A stretch of DNA of 64,000 bases from Alkalihalobacterium elongatum (GTDB lineage: Bacteria; Bacillota; Bacilli; Bacillales; Bacillaceae_F): assembly GCF_019024285.1 (NCBI RefSeq), contig NZ_WMKZ01000027.1, positions 1-64,000 on the forward strand, read 5' to 3'. Positions 1 to 7,136 of the stretch are shown piece after piece. The stretch's first letter is position 1; each line of letters starts with the position of its first letter. Under the pieces are notes generated by a model. The model searched no databases and was not told the DNA's origin. It saw nothing but the letters and a program-made list of their open reading frames with translations. Both the position numbers and the translations under genes were made by a program.

Positions 1-104
1 TTTCTTAAAACATTGACGAGATATCATGTATCTCTTTATTTCGCTTGGCTTTTTGTTCAGTTTTCAAAGAACTTTTTTGTTCCCGCCTCAATGGCGACTT
101 TTAA
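1..104 (-). other. Leader of an rRNA operon (16S gene just outside the window)
   Basis: On the minus strand this stretch lies downstream of two tandem promoters and contains the GTTCTTTGAAAACTGAAC-type segment typical of Bacillus 16S leaders and rRNA spacers. No mature 16S sequence is visible, so the gene must begin left of base 1. Known for the family: this leader takes part in RNase III processing and antitermination. The assignment rests on that motif and on the promoters. Confidence 0.75.
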
Positions 105-133
105 ATCTTAACACGATACATTTTCAATGTCAA
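105..133 (-). promoter_or_regulatory. rRNA operon promoter P2 (SigA type)
   Basis: On the minus strand TTGACA (133-128) is followed after 17 bases by TAAGAT (110-105). It is the promoter nearer the 16S gene and pairs with P1 about 80 bases upstream, the tandem arrangement usual in Bacillus rrn operons. Confidence 0.75.
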
Positions 134-188
134 CACATTTATTTATGAGTTGAACTCGAATAGTTTGTTGCATCAGTGCGTAAGAAAT

Positions 189-217
189 ACTATAGCATGT
201 CCATTTTCTTTCGTCAA
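189..217 (-). promoter_or_regulatory. rRNA operon promoter P1 (SigA type)
   Basis: On the minus strand TTGACG (217-212) and TATAGT (194-189) are separated by 17 bases. This is the upstream member of the tandem rrn promoter pair. The flanking sequence is AT-rich. Confidence 0.7.
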
Positions 218-236
218 CATCTTCTTGAAAAATAAT

Positions 237-284
237 TACTACCTCATGTAATACTAACAACGTTACAATTTCCACGAGGTAGTA
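237..284 (-). terminator. Terminator after the 75-residue protein gene
   Basis: A 9-bp inverted repeat (237-245 with 276-284, arm ACTACCTC) with a 30-base loop is followed on the minus strand by AATTATTTTT. It lies just after the stop at 292 and separates this gene from the rRNA promoters. The loop is long, so this is a moderate call. Confidence 0.5.
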
Positions 285-291
285 TTATCAT

Positions 292-519
292 CTAATTTAG
301 GTGTTTATACTGAGATGTTCTTATATATTTAGTACATTCTTTCGGTGATGCAACTCTACGATATATTCCAAAAATAATTTGGTACTTCTCTTCCATCGCT
401 TTTTTTACGACGTTATCTATTCTTGGATCTGTTAAATCAAGAAGTAACTCCTCCATCTCTCTCTTTAATAGATACTCTACTTCTTGTACTTCTTTCATGT
501 TCAATAAAAATCCAAGCAT
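292..519 (-). CDS. Small conserved Bacillaceae protein of unknown function
   Basis: The gene encodes 75 residues. The ATG is preceded by AGAGGTGG six bases upstream, which supports this start. The protein is charged and mostly helical in appearance, with no signal peptide, membrane segment or cysteine pair of note. From memory, similar short proteins beginning MLGFLL occur beside pdaB in other Bacilli, but no function is known to me. It is divergent from pdaB and ends about 75 bases before the rRNA promoters. It is probably real because of its ribosome binding site, terminator and composition. Confidence 0.6.
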   Translation of the reverse strand: MLGFLLNMKEVQEVEYLLKREMEELLLDLTDPRIDNVVKKAMEEKYQIIFGIYRRVASPKECTKYIRTSQYKHLN

Positions 520-586
520 TTTCTTCCACCTCTGCCAATAAATTTGAATCTGTTTTAAAATTGTTTTCTAAAATCAGGAATTTTAT

Positions 587-614
587 TCATATCTTGTCCG
601 TAAATGCATACAGT
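587..614 (+). promoter_or_regulatory. Candidate SigE promoter for pdaB
   Basis: TCATATC (587-593) and CATACAGT (607-614) resemble the SigE -35 and -10 elements. Spacing from the ATA core to CATA is 15 bases, slightly short. In B. subtilis pdaB is transcribed in the mother cell by SigE (and SigG). Transcription would start near 620, which excludes the ATG at 604 and supports 646 as the pdaB start. Confidence 0.5.
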
Positions 615-645
615 TATTTTAGAGAATTGGACAGGGAGGGGTTTG

Positions 646-1404
646 ATGAAGTTCTTTTTTGTGTTGAATGGAAAAAAAATAAAGCAATTATCAATTATAA
701 TTGTTGCTGCTTTCTTTACTGCTGGCATTTTATTTGTAGAACGTAATGAAATGATGGTTTTCTCAACCTCTGATGGACCTCAAGCTTTTTACAAAGCAAA
801 AACAGATGAGAAAGTTATGGCTTTATCGTTTAATATAAGTTGGGGTGATCAAAGAGCTTTACCCATCCTTGATATATTAAAAGATAAAAATGTTCAAGCT
901 ACCTTTTTTCTTTCGGGAGCATGGGCTGAACGACACCCTGATATCGTAAAACGCATTATTGATGATGGACATGAAGTCGGAAATCATGGGTACCAGTATG
1001 AAAGTTACCCTGCATGGGATGACGATAAAATCAAAAAGGACATCCGACGTAGTGGTCAAGTATTAACTGACCTAACAGGAAAGAAACCAGTCTTGCTAAG
1101 ACCACCTCATGGACAATTTGATAAAAGAGTCCTTAACATTGCTGATAAACTCGATTATTCGATTGCACACTGGAGTGTTAACTCAAACGACTGGGAAAAC
1201 CCAGGTGTAGATAAAATTGTCGAAACAACTGTTAAAGGGGCAAGTAAAGGAGATGTTATACTGATGCATGCATCTGACTCCGCAAAACAAACACATAAGG
1301 CATTACCGGTCATTCTTGACCAGTTAAAAGGGAACGGATACAAATTTACAACGGTCAGTGAATTAATTGCAAGCACAACAACCAAAAGCAAAGAAATCAA
1401 GTAA
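646..1404 (+). CDS. pdaB: Polysaccharide deacetylase family sporulation protein PdaB
   Basis: The 252-residue protein has an N-terminal membrane anchor (about residues 12-32) followed by a NodB-type polysaccharide deacetylase domain. Visible motifs are FNISWGD at the first catalytic position, GHEVGNHGYQYESY, RPPHGQFD, and LMHAS near the end. The usual FDDG is replaced by FNISWGD, as in PdaB proteins. PdaB is needed for late spore stability; its exact substrate is uncertain. The ATG at 646 follows AGGGAGGGG, which decides this start over one at 604. It is one of only two genes on the plus strand and converges with kbaA. Confidence 0.93.
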   Translation: MKFFFVLNGKKIKQLSIIIVAAFFTAGILFVERNEMMVFSTSDGPQAFYKAKTDEKVMALSFNISWGDQRALPILDILKDKNVQATFFLSGAWAERHPDIVKRIIDDGHEVGNHGYQYESYPAWDDDKIKKDIRRSGQVLTDLTGKKPVLLRPPHGQFDKRVLNIADKLDYSIAHWSVNSNDWENPGVDKIVETTVKGASKGDVILMHASDSAKQTHKALPVILDQLKGNGYKFTTVSELIASTTTKSKEIK

Positions 1405-1432
1405 TGAAATTCGACAATATGCTTTACCAAGC

Positions 1433-1480
1433 TAAAAAAAAGAAACAGTTGGACGATTTGTCCGACTGTTTCTCTTTTTA
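1433..1480. terminator. Bidirectional terminator between pdaB and kbaA
   Basis: A 14-bp stem (1441-1454 with 1460-1473, one G-T pair) with a 5-base loop is followed by a T-rich tract on both strands. It can end both converging genes. Confidence 0.9.
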
Positions 1481-2074
1481 CTATTTTGCTTGATTACCTT
1501 GTAGTCTGTGTAAAATTAGTAATTGCCAAGTATTAGCTGTAATTAATGGCGCAAAATAAATCCATAACCATTTTGGATCATTAACTGTTAACGCAGGAAC
1601 CCATTCAATAGTAGTAACAACGACTATAAAGAATAATGCTGGAATAAATGCACCTTCATTCGTATCTTTAGCTTTTATATACGCAATAATAATACCGTAG
1701 ATTAAAAGAAGTAACGGCATAAGAACATAATTGAATACCGTTTCACCTTCTTGTGCAAAAGCAAGATAACGCAGATATATTAAATCAAAAATAACAAAGG
1801 CAATAACGACAACCTGTACTTTGTTCCATAATTTAGCTGATTTAAATAAGCCTAATCCTAATCGATGCACTGTTAAATAAGCGAAGAAACCCATTTGACT
1901 GATTATACTAAAAGCAGCACTGATCCCTAACAACCAAAGTAATCCAAAAATGAAATTCATTGCTCCTTCATTCGTATACACGGACCAGTCAAGAGCAACC
2001 CCAACTATTGCACCACTAATACTACCAACTAATAGTGATGTAAAAAACAAATAAACAACTTTTCGGCTATTCAC
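1481..2074 (-). CDS. kbaA: KinB-signalling pathway activation protein KbaA
   Basis: This is a 197-residue integral membrane protein with about six hydrophobic segments and short loops. Length, hydropathy and position between gerD and pdaB match B. subtilis KbaA, which activates the KinB branch of the sporulation phosphorelay. The start codon is GTG (2074-2072), with GGAGG about 10 bases upstream. No catalytic motif is expected. The partner kinase KinB is not in this window, although another sporulation-type kinase is encoded at 5549-6940. Confidence 0.9.
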   Translation of the reverse strand: MNSRKVVYLFFTSLLVGSISGAIVGVALDWSVYTNEGAMNFIFGLLWLLGISAAFSIISQMGFFAYLTVHRLGLGLFKSAKLWNKVQVVVIAFVIFDLIYLRYLAFAQEGETVFNYVLMPLLLLIYGIIIAYIKAKDTNEGAFIPALFFIVVVTTIEWVPALTVNDPKWLWIYFAPLITANTWQLLILHRLQGNQAK

Positions 2075-2160
2075 GATGAACGCTCCTCCATCTTTCTAAT
2101 CATGCTCTATTGATTGTACCAATCACTTTGTAAAAAATCTAGATAATGCCTTGAAGATAC

Positions 2161-2190
2161 GCATAAAATTTGTAGAAATATTGCATATTA
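2161..2190 (+). promoter_or_regulatory. Candidate SigG promoter for gerD
   Basis: GCATA (2161-2165) and CATATTA (2184-2190), 18 bases apart, match the forespore SigG/SigF pattern GHATR-N17/18-CATNHTA. gerD is SigG-dependent in B. subtilis. The element ends 30 bases before the chosen gerD start. Confidence 0.6.
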
Positions 2191-2219
2191 ATGACAAAAT
2201 GAGCGAAAGGAAGAGATTT

Positions 2220-2837
2220 ATGGGGAGAATATACAAACTCATCCTACTCCAATCAATTTTCATCTTAGTTATTTCTGGTTGCGCAACAGCTGAAGGCGGT
2301 GGCAACACGACACAGCCTGATTACGAAAGTACAAAAAAGATGATGGTTGATATGCTACAAACGGATGAAGGCAAGAAAGCAATTGCAGAAGCTGTAACTG
2401 ATGAAGAAGTTCAACAACACCTTATTATGGAACAAGCTTTTGTAAAAGACACGATCCAAAGAACCTTAACTTCTGAACAAGCTAGAGCTTTCTGGGAAGA
2501 TACAATGCAAGAACCTGAATTTGCCCAAGCACTAGCGGAAAGTTTAAAGAAGGAAACGGAAGAAATGCTTAAAGCTCTTATGAAGGACCCAGAATATCAA
2601 GACATGATGATGGATATCTTAAAAGACCCAGAAATGGAAAGAGCAGCATTAGACTTAATGAAAACAAAAGAATACCGACAACAAGTCATGACCATTATGG
2701 CAGAAGCTTTTGAAAGCCCGTTCTTTGTAGCTAAAGTGAACCAAATATTAGGAAAAGTGACCGCAGAACAACTACAAAAAGAAGCTGAGAAACAAGAACA
2801 GCAAGAACAAGAAGGTGAAGGCGGCGGCGGATCATAA
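2220..2837 (+). CDS. gerD: Spore germination lipoprotein GerD
   Basis: The 205-residue precursor has a short signal peptide ending in the lipobox LVISGC, so it is predicted to be lipid-anchored at the spore inner membrane. The remainder is hydrophilic and helical, with a coiled-coil-like, glutamine- and glutamate-rich tail ending in glycines. GerD clusters nutrient germinant receptors into the germinosome. The ATG at 2220 follows AAAGGA; the in-frame upstream ATG (2151) would precede the predicted SigG promoter and is rejected. The gene is on the plus strand between salA and kbaA, the usual neighbours. Confidence 0.93.
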   Translation: MGRIYKLILLQSIFILVISGCATAEGGGNTTQPDYESTKKMMVDMLQTDEGKKAIAEAVTDEEVQQHLIMEQAFVKDTIQRTLTSEQARAFWEDTMQEPEFAQALAESLKKETEEMLKALMKDPEYQDMMMDILKDPEMERAALDLMKTKEYRQQVMTIMAEAFESPFFVAKVNQILGKVTAEQLQKEAEKQEQQEQEGEGGGGS

Positions 2838-2936
2838 CAGAAAATGACTCTTCTTCATTAGTTAAATCGATTAATCTCACTAATCGCAAGGAGAAAAGCG
2901 AAGTCTAAGCCAGCACCTATTAGTTTTTACCAACAT

Positions 2937-2976
2937 AAAAAGGCAGTCCCACAAATATTAAGTGGGACTGCTTTTT
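2937..2976. terminator. Bidirectional terminator between gerD and salA
   Basis: Arms GCAGTCCCAC (2943-2952) and GTGGGACTGC (2962-2971) form a perfect 10-bp stem flanked by A5 and T5, so it works for both converging genes. Confidence 0.9.
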
Positions 2977-2978
2977 CA

Positions 2979-4025
2979 TTATCTTTGTACTTTATCAATA
3001 ACACGTTTGGCAATTTCGTTATAGATTTTTCCGATCGGATGATTTTCATCATAAATCGACGGTGCAAAATCGTCTTTATTAATCTCTGGTTGACCTAAAG
3101 GAATTTGTCCTAACACTTCTGTCTTTAATTCTTCAGCTAGACGTTCTCCTCCACCTGTTCCAAAGACATACTCTTTTTCGCCAGTTACTTTACTTTCAAA
3201 ATAAGACATGTTTTCTACTACACCGATAATTTCATGGTTTGTTTTAATTGCCATTGCTCCAGCACGTGCCGCAACAAAGGCCGCTGTAGCATGTGGTGTT
3301 GTAACGATAATCTCTTTAGAGGTCGGTAGCATTGTATGAACATCTAAAGCAACATCTCCAGTTCCCGGAGGCAAGTCTAAAATAAGGTAATCTAGCTCAC
3401 CCCATTCTACTTCACTAAAGAAGTTGTTAAGCATTTTACCTAACATCGGTCCTCTCCAGATGACAGGTGCATTATCTTCAACGAAGAAGCCCATCGAAAT
3501 GACCTTTACACCAAAACGCTCTACTGGGTAAATGCGTTCTGCAATGACTTTAGGTCTCTCCTCTACTCCCATCATATCAGGGACACTGAATCCATAAATA
3601 TCAGCATCTATAATTCCAACCTTTTTCCCTAGTCGAGCTAGTGTTGTAGCCAAGTTTACAGAAACTGTTGATTTACCTACTCCACCTTTACCACTTGTCA
3701 CAGCAATAAACGTTGTATTTTTTGAGGTAAGAAGTGAAGGAGCCTGTTTTTGTTGAACTCCACCACGTTGTTGCATTTCCTGTTCAGTAAGATTTTCAAA
3801 GCGAAGTCCCACCGACTCTGCACCAGCTGATTTTAATACATTAACCATCTGTTGTTGAAGTTGCATTTGCTCTGCTGTCCCTGTTTTCGCAATGGCAACT
3901 TTTAAACTTACATGATTATCCTTGATTTTAATTTCACGAATGGCATCAGCTTCAACAATGGACTTATTTAAAAATGGATCGATCACTGTTTTTAATGCAC
4001 TTAATACTTTTTCTTCTGTTAACAA
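2979..4025 (-). CDS. salA: SalA/Mrp family P-loop ATPase
   Basis: About 348 residues. The N-terminal MIP18/DUF59-like domain is followed by a ParA/Mrp nucleotide-binding domain with the deviant Walker A GKGGVGKST, DADIYG, and LDLPPGTGDVALD. The C-terminal part lacks the CPxC pair of Fe-S carrier Mrp proteins, as in B. subtilis SalA, a regulator that affects exoprotease genes through ScoC. An iron-sulfur role is therefore less likely from sequence. TTG at 4025 is the likely start, with AAGGATG nine bases upstream; the ATG at 4037 overlaps that binding site. Confidence 0.88.
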   Translation of the reverse strand: MLTEEKVLSALKTVIDPFLNKSIVEADAIREIKIKDNHVSLKVAIAKTGTAEQMQLQQQMVNVLKSAGAESVGLRFENLTEQEMQQRGGVQQKQAPSLLTSKNTTFIAVTSGKGGVGKSTVSVNLATTLARLGKKVGIIDADIYGFSVPDMMGVEERPKVIAERIYPVERFGVKVISMGFFVEDNAPVIWRGPMLGKMLNNFFSEVEWGELDYLILDLPPGTGDVALDVHTMLPTSKEIIVTTPHATAAFVAARAGAMAIKTNHEIIGVVENMSYFESKVTGEKEYVFGTGGGERLAEELKTEVLGQIPLGQPEINKDDFAPSIYDENHPIGKIYNEIAKRVIDKVQR

Positions 4026-4107
4026 CGAGTACACCATCCTTTTTATGTAGATATATTTAGTATAGCATAACTCGTCTTAGGAATACGTTGTTTAACGCTT
4101 ACGGCTA

Positions 4108-4824
4108 CTAGGATGCAGGAACTGGCTCTTCAGAGTAATATCGAAGAATACCTTGGTAAATCGATGCAGCAACTTTTTGTTGATATTTTTCGCTCTCCAG
4201 TAACTGAGCTTCTTCTGGATTAGACAAGAAACCAACTTCCACTAGTACACCTGGAGTTATCGCTTGTTTTATTAAATATACATTCCCAATTGGCTTCGCG
4301 ACTCTATGGGTATTTTCTAGATTACGTCGAATCTCATCTTGAACAAATTTTGCAATATACTCATTTTCTTCTATTGTTCGGTTATAAAAGGTCTGAGCAC
4401 CTTTCCATTTCGGTGATGGTATAGCGTTAAGGTGGATACTAACGAACATATCTCCATCCGAACCATTAATTAATTCAACTCTTCTTTTTAAATCTTGAAC
4501 TTTTCGATGTCGTATTTTTTTAACGTCCTTGTCTGCTAAATCCTTATCCTCTTCTCTTGTCATAAGGACAAGAGCCCCAGCTTCCTGTAAATAATCTCTA
4601 AGATCGAGTGCTATTTCTAACGTTACATCTTTCTCAAGTAATCCTGCTTTAGACATTGCACCACCATCTGGTCCACCGTGTCCTGGATCAAGTATAATTA
4701 CTTTTCCTGACAAAGGGAGTTGCCAAGTTGACCATGAGTCATCACTAATAAATTGATACTGTACAATAAAAAGTAATCCAACAACCGCAAGAGCGAAGCC
4801 GCCCCCTTTTATCCACTTTTTCAT
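4108..4824 (-). CDS. cwlD: Germination-specific N-acetylmuramoyl-L-alanine amidase CwlD
   Basis: The 238-residue protein has an N-terminal membrane/signal segment (about 8-22) and an Amidase_3 domain. Zinc-site motifs are visible: LDPGHGG, the glutamate in LLEKD, SIHLNA, and the catalytic glutamate in VEVGFLSNPEE. CwlD acts with PdaA to make muramic-delta-lactam in the spore cortex, needed for lytic enzymes at germination. AGGAGGG precedes the ATG. A possible SigE promoter lies at 4854-4883. Confidence 0.95.
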   Translation of the reverse strand: MKKWIKGGGFALAVVGLLFIVQYQFISDDSWSTWQLPLSGKVIILDPGHGGPDGGAMSKAGLLEKDVTLEIALDLRDYLQEAGALVLMTREEDKDLADKDVKKIRHRKVQDLKRRVELINGSDGDMFVSIHLNAIPSPKWKGAQTFYNRTIEENEYIAKFVQDEIRRNLENTHRVAKPIGNVYLIKQAITPGVLVEVGFLSNPEEAQLLESEKYQQKVAASIYQGILRYYSEEPVPAS

Positions 4825-4853
4825 TCCAGTCCCTCCTACGTCCTCTTCCCTTT

Positions 4854-4883
4854 ATTTATATTTGGACAAGGAGGAAAATATGA
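4854..4883 (-). promoter_or_regulatory. Possible SigE promoter for cwlD
   Basis: On the minus strand TCATATT (4883-4877) and ATATAAAT (4861-4854) lie with ATA-to-ATAT spacing of 17 bases. The -10 matches six of eight positions of CATACAAT. cwlD is SigE-controlled in B. subtilis, which fits, but the match is imperfect. Confidence 0.35.
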
Positions 4884-4900
4884 ACAGAAACTTGTCTAGA

Positions 4901-5338
4901 TTAATGCAGGCGCATTCTATAACGCTTCGTTCCTTCTGTAAAACCTTTTTCCCACCATTTTTCAACAAATTCTTCTACAGCTAAATATAACGAATCTAAA
5001 CCAATATCTCTGTAGGTATACCAACCTTCGAGTATATAAAATAACTGTGTATAAATATCCCTAATCTCATCTTCACAGCGAAACCTCACATCTCGTAATG
5101 CTTCGCCATAGAATCCAAATCGACTAAATTCAGCCCCAATCAAAAATGAATCAATAGCTGCATCAATAATGGGGTCAATTAAAAATGGCTCATATTGAAA
5201 ATGAAACGGAAACAAAGGTTCAAAATGCTGCTGTGCGTCCTTTTTCAAATCATTCAATGATAATTGTCTTAAGACTTTTCGTTCAAACTTCCATCGCTTC
5301 TCACGCTGTTTTTCAGAAAATGTCGTAATAACTGTCAT
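4901..5338 (-). CDS. ybaK: DUF2521 family protein YbaK
   Basis: The 145-residue soluble-looking protein begins MTVITTFSEK and has no signal peptide or membrane segment. Sequence and place directly upstream of cwlD match YbaK (DUF2521), whose function is unknown. It is rich in aromatic and acidic residues and probably all-helical. GAGGAGAGG precedes the ATG. Only 76 bases separate it from cwlD, so co-transcription is possible. Confidence 0.85.
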   Translation of the reverse strand: MTVITTFSEKQREKRWKFERKVLRQLSLNDLKKDAQQHFEPLFPFHFQYEPFLIDPIIDAAIDSFLIGAEFSRFGFYGEALRDVRFRCEDEIRDIYTQLFYILEGWYTYRDIGLDSLYLAVEEFVEKWWEKGFTEGTKRYRMRLH

Positions 5339-5470
5339 TTGAACCTCTCCTCAATACCTTTTTCATTAGTATCAAGATATTCAATAAACCTCATGCGATG
5401 GAAATACCGTTGAATTTATCCAATTTAGTGACAAGTCCTGGTTTAAGCAAAATTTTCATCAAGTAGTTTA

Positions 5471-5502
5471 AAAAAGATCCATGTCTATATGAGCACGGAT
5501 CT
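5471..5502 (-). terminator. Terminator after the PAS histidine kinase gene
   Basis: On the minus strand AGATCC and GGATCT arms (5475-5480 with 5497-5502, extended past one mismatch) are followed by TTTTTT. It lies about 50 bases past the kinase stop codon. Confidence 0.75.
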
Positions 5503-5548
5503 TAACAACCACTATTTTTACGTAAGAATAATTTTTAATGATCTTAGA

Positions 5549-6940
5549 TTAATTCATTACCTTTTCCATTTTCTTCGGTAAATAAACTCTAAAGGTTGTT
5601 CCTTCACCTGATGTACTTTCAAAATCAATTTTACCACCATGATCATTAATAATTTTGTATGTAGTTACCATTCCTAACCCTGTACCTTTCTCTTTCGTTG
5701 AGTAGAAAGGCAAACCAATATTAGGGGCTAATTCTTTTGAAATACCGCACCCTTGATCAACAATTTCTATTAAGACGGTATCTTGGCTGAAATCAAAGAG
5801 GACTACCTTTATTACTCCTCCATCTGACATCGCTTCAATTGCATTTTTTATTAGGTTAATAAAAACTTGCTTCACTTGATTGTTTACACAACTAATAGCA
5901 TCAACATGATCATATTCAAATACAATGTCAATATTTTTCATAAGCGCTTGTGATTGTAGTAATGTAATCACATCATTTAATGTCTCTTTTATATTTTCTT
6001 CCCCTAATTCTACAGCTTGAGGCTTTGCTAACAGCAATAATTCACTCGTAATTAATTCGATACGTTCCATTTCACTTAGTAAAATTTCAATATGGACAGG
6101 ATTAATTTCTTCTTGTGCTTGTATTAACTGCAAGAAACCTTTCAGCGTTGTTAAAGGATTTCTAATTTCATGTGCTATTGACGCAGATAACTGCCCCACC
6201 AATGATAATTTCTCTGCTTTCTCAATACTTTCCTCAGCTGCTTTTTGCAATGTAATATCTTTACAAATACCGTAAATACCTGTTATTTTATCTTCTACTG
6301 TTATAGGGATATTTGTCATCTTACAATGAATAACTCTTCCATTTTTATGATTTACCTTACAATTAAAGGTTTGAGGTGTACCCCTAACTGCCTCACCAAA
6401 GTAATAAATGGCTTTTTGAATATCTTCTTCTACCACAAAAGAATAAAACGATTGATTCACTAAGTCTTCTTCGCTATAACCCGATAATTTTTCTAAAGCC
6501 TTATTCACACTCATGTATCTTCCAGCTAGATCAAATGAGTAAACTGCATCTAAATTATTTGTAAAAAGGGATTGATAATGCTGGTCTCTTTGAATGTTCT
6601 TCCTCTTTAAGTCGGTAATGTCTAGAAAATAAACTGATAACCCCTCAGAAGATGGATAAGCTCGAACGTCAAACCATTGTTTCATCGAAGGATAATAAAA
6701 ATCAAAGTTGACAGATTGTTGACTCTCCATAGCTGATAGGTAATGGGTATACATCGGTAAATCTATTGCATCGGCAAATTCATCCCACACACATTTCCCT
6801 AACAGCTTCTCTTTTGAACGATTTAATATTTTCTCTGCTTCACTGTTTAAGTAAATAAAGTTCCAGTTAGAGTCTAATGCATAAAAGCCATCCGTAATTT
6901 TATCTAAAATATCGAAAGTATCTAATTGAGTTATATTCAT
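5549..6940 (-). CDS. Orphan PAS-PAS sensor histidine kinase, sporulation-kinase type
   Basis: The protein has 463 residues, two PAS domains (about 8-110 and 120-232), a HisKA domain with phospho-acceptor His near 257 in SIAHEIRNPL, and a HATPase with N-box NLIKNAIEAM, G1 DQGCGIS and G2 GTGLGM. There is no membrane segment, so it should sense a cytoplasmic signal. The H-box region resembles the KinA/KinC/KinE sporulation kinases that phosphorylate Spo0F. There is no response regulator beside it. The ATG at 6940 has GGAGG upstream; the ATG at 6961 would leave that site inside the gene. Which Kin it corresponds to cannot be told here. Confidence 0.88.
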   Translation of the reverse strand: MNITQLDTFDILDKITDGFYALDSNWNFIYLNSEAEKILNRSKEKLLGKCVWDEFADAIDLPMYTHYLSAMESQQSVNFDFYYPSMKQWFDVRAYPSSEGLSVYFLDITDLKRKNIQRDQHYQSLFTNNLDAVYSFDLAGRYMSVNKALEKLSGYSEEDLVNQSFYSFVVEEDIQKAIYYFGEAVRGTPQTFNCKVNHKNGRVIHCKMTNIPITVEDKITGIYGICKDITLQKAAEESIEKAEKLSLVGQLSASIAHEIRNPLTTLKGFLQLIQAQEEINPVHIEILLSEMERIELITSELLLLAKPQAVELGEENIKETLNDVITLLQSQALMKNIDIVFEYDHVDAISCVNNQVKQVFINLIKNAIEAMSDGGVIKVVLFDFSQDTVLIEIVDQGCGISKELAPNIGLPFYSTKEKGTGLGMVTTYKIINDHGGKIDFESTSGEGTTFRVYLPKKMEKVMN

Positions 6941-7062
6941 TTCATTTTGGCCTCCACACATTGCTTGAAGCAGTCAGATTTTTTAATACTACATACTTCT
7001 CTAACTTTCTTATAAACCCTTTTACTATTTAATTAATCATTTATTTAAACTAATTGACCGTT

Positions 7063-7093
7063 TAAAAAAAGCACCTAAATTCACTCAGGTGCT
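7063..7093 (-). terminator. Terminator after the subtilase gene
   Basis: AGCACCT (7070-7076) pairs with AGGTGCT (7087-7093). On the minus strand the stem is followed by a run of T residues. It lies about 45 bases past the protease stop. Confidence 0.85.
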
Positions 7094-7136
7094 CTTATAA
7101 GTTTATCTATCCGTAGATATATCATTTAAAAATCTT

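Noticed and set aside
2151-2219. Longer gerD start at 2151
   Set aside because: It would include the predicted SigG promoter and give an atypical leader before the lipoprotein signal; ATG 2220 has AAAGGA.
2979-4025. Iron-sulfur carrier function for the Mrp-like protein
   Set aside because: The CPxC motif expected of Fe-S carrier Mrp proteins is absent, so the SalA regulatory call is preferred.
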